DNA of 64,000 nt, taken from the NCBI GenBank assembly GCA_012845835.1, contig JABAKD010000025.1, forward strand, positions 3,985,819 through 4,049,818, written 5' to 3'. Numbering within the stretch: the stretch's first letter is position 1; every line of letters begins with the position of its first letter. Shown here one piece after another: positions 62,927 to 64,000 of the stretch. The position numbers and the translations under genes are program-made. The DNA is from Undaria pinnatifida. Its lineage: Eukaryota; Sar; Phaeophyceae; Laminariales; Alariaceae. The notes beneath the pieces are model-generated. The model ran no database searches and had not been told where the DNA came from. It worked only from the letters and a program-made list of their open reading frames with translations.

Positions 62927-63706
62927 GTGAGATGGCATAATTAGATAATTAGACGACACGCCGTAACCACAGCGAGGCGCCGCAAAAATAGATGAGATTC
63001 TACAACCAGGCCAGGCGATGCGCCAAAAAACCAGGCGAGACGCCATCACTGGCGCTCGTCAGCGCAACAAACCATGCCTATCGTCCCATTCAAACATGGA
63101 AATTAATGAATGCTTTGAATTAAGTACCAGGTATGAAATAATTACATTTTACCACCCCCCCCCATTACCCTATATATGGTAATATGTACCATGTGTAGGG
63201 CATCTATTTCTCTCGCCGGGTGGCAAGCACAACAAAAATATGAATGGATAAGACCACACTCGGTTACCAACTCCCTCGAGCTTTCAAATGATCAAATGCC
63301 TTGAAAATAAGGGAGGCCAGGACTCTTTTCGCACCTACAACAAAGCACAATAAGAGCTAGAGGTACTGGAAAACAAGTCCCGTGTGTGCGGGGGGGGGAG
63401 GGAGTTGCACACGTACTTGGAGTGCATGTTTCCCTCGAAGGGTAGGGGGACGTTTGCCACGACGGAGTTCAAGCCACCCCCGCGAGTGGCTCTGAATTGT
63501 ATCGTAGTAAAAGCGACGGACTAAAAAAACTTACCTGGTACAAAAAAATATGCTTACCGGCGCAGCGCAGCAAACAATTCGCTCCTCGACGATGCATATC
63601 ATACGTCGTAGCCGAAACCCAGGCAAAAATAACGGTGCACACGAGTCGTCCTGAGCCGCTGCCAACCCCCCAATCGTAGCTAGGATCCTCACATGGAACT
63701 ATATCA

Positions 63707-64000
63707 AGAGTCTTCACGGGTCATGCCCCACTCCCCGGGTCAGATCAGGATATTGTCAACAACTTCGCGGGTCGGGTCGGGTCGGGTCGGGTCGGGTCGG
63801 GTCGGGTCGGGTCGGGTCGGGTCGGGTCGGGTCGGGTCGGGTCGGGTCGGGTCGGGTCGGGTCGGGTCGGGTCGGGTCGGGTCGGGTTGGGTCGGGTTGG
63901 GTCGGGTCGGGTCGGGTCAAGAGGTTTCCAGATATCACGGGTCGGGCCCAGGTCGCCCTGACCCGTTCTGACCCACGATGAGTGATTCGACCACTGAAAA
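63707..64000. mobile_element. Foldback element with long (GGGTC)n, cut by window end
   Basis: Left end TCTTCACGGGTCATGCC, then (GGGTC)n at about 63769-63920 (around 30 units). The right end resembles CCACTGAAAA and may continue past the window. Confidence 0.65.

Noticed and set aside
1-64000. CRISPR array, rRNA genes or bacterial operons
   Set aside because: No regularly spaced identical repeats with unique spacers, no rRNA-like stretch, and genes are intron-rich and single.

Overview
The window is nuclear DNA from a eukaryotic alga, most likely a photosynthetic stramenopile (ochrophyte). The clearest evidence is a three-exon light-harvesting gene of the red-lineage Lhcr family. Its first exon starts with a signal peptide followed by an ATAFVAPS motif, the ASAFAP-type bipartite signal for a plastid of red-algal secondary origin. 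The DNA is gene-poor, with long introns (up to about 8 kb) and many small mobile elements. No bacterial operon, rRNA gene, complete tRNA gene or CRISPR array was seen.

I assembled four protein-coding loci by hand from coding-like segments whose splice sites and codon phases agree. (1) 4297-13272, plus: a possible two-exon gene for a small membrane protein of unknown function. (2) 22717-33621, minus: seven in-phase exons of an extracellular-type protein with a cadherin-like repeat followed by a laminin IV (laminin B) domain; its 5' end was not found. (3) 34514-43697, plus: the Lhcr antenna protein, with introns of 6.25 and 2.28 kb. (4) 47910-62926, plus: nine in-phase exons of a large basic protein with about eight IQ-like calmodulin-binding motifs; it probably continues beyond the last exon seen.

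The rest is repeats. They include a ~260-bp MITE ending in GATTCTACGATAG-type inverted repeats, a ~340-bp MITE with TAGAGCTGTGA ends, a ~90-bp element flanked by TTAA, and a TRIM-like element with ~85-bp terminal direct repeats and a tRNA-like segment. They also include a poly(A)-tailed retroposon, tRNA-headed SINE-like elements, and foldback elements carrying (GGGTC)n minisatellites. Intergenic stretches (1-4296, 13273-22716, 43731-47909, 62927-64000) hold only these repeats, low-complexity tracts and material I could not identify.

The most unusual observation is that exon edges in three of the four genes are accompanied, on the intron or flanking side, by decaying tandem copies of that same exon edge with its splice site. 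I count at least eight such cases. In one (end of the first IQ-gene exon) the phase of the next exon shows that a downstream duplicate of the donor must be the one used. This suggests that introns here grow, and splice sites shift, by local tandem duplication across exon-intron junctions.
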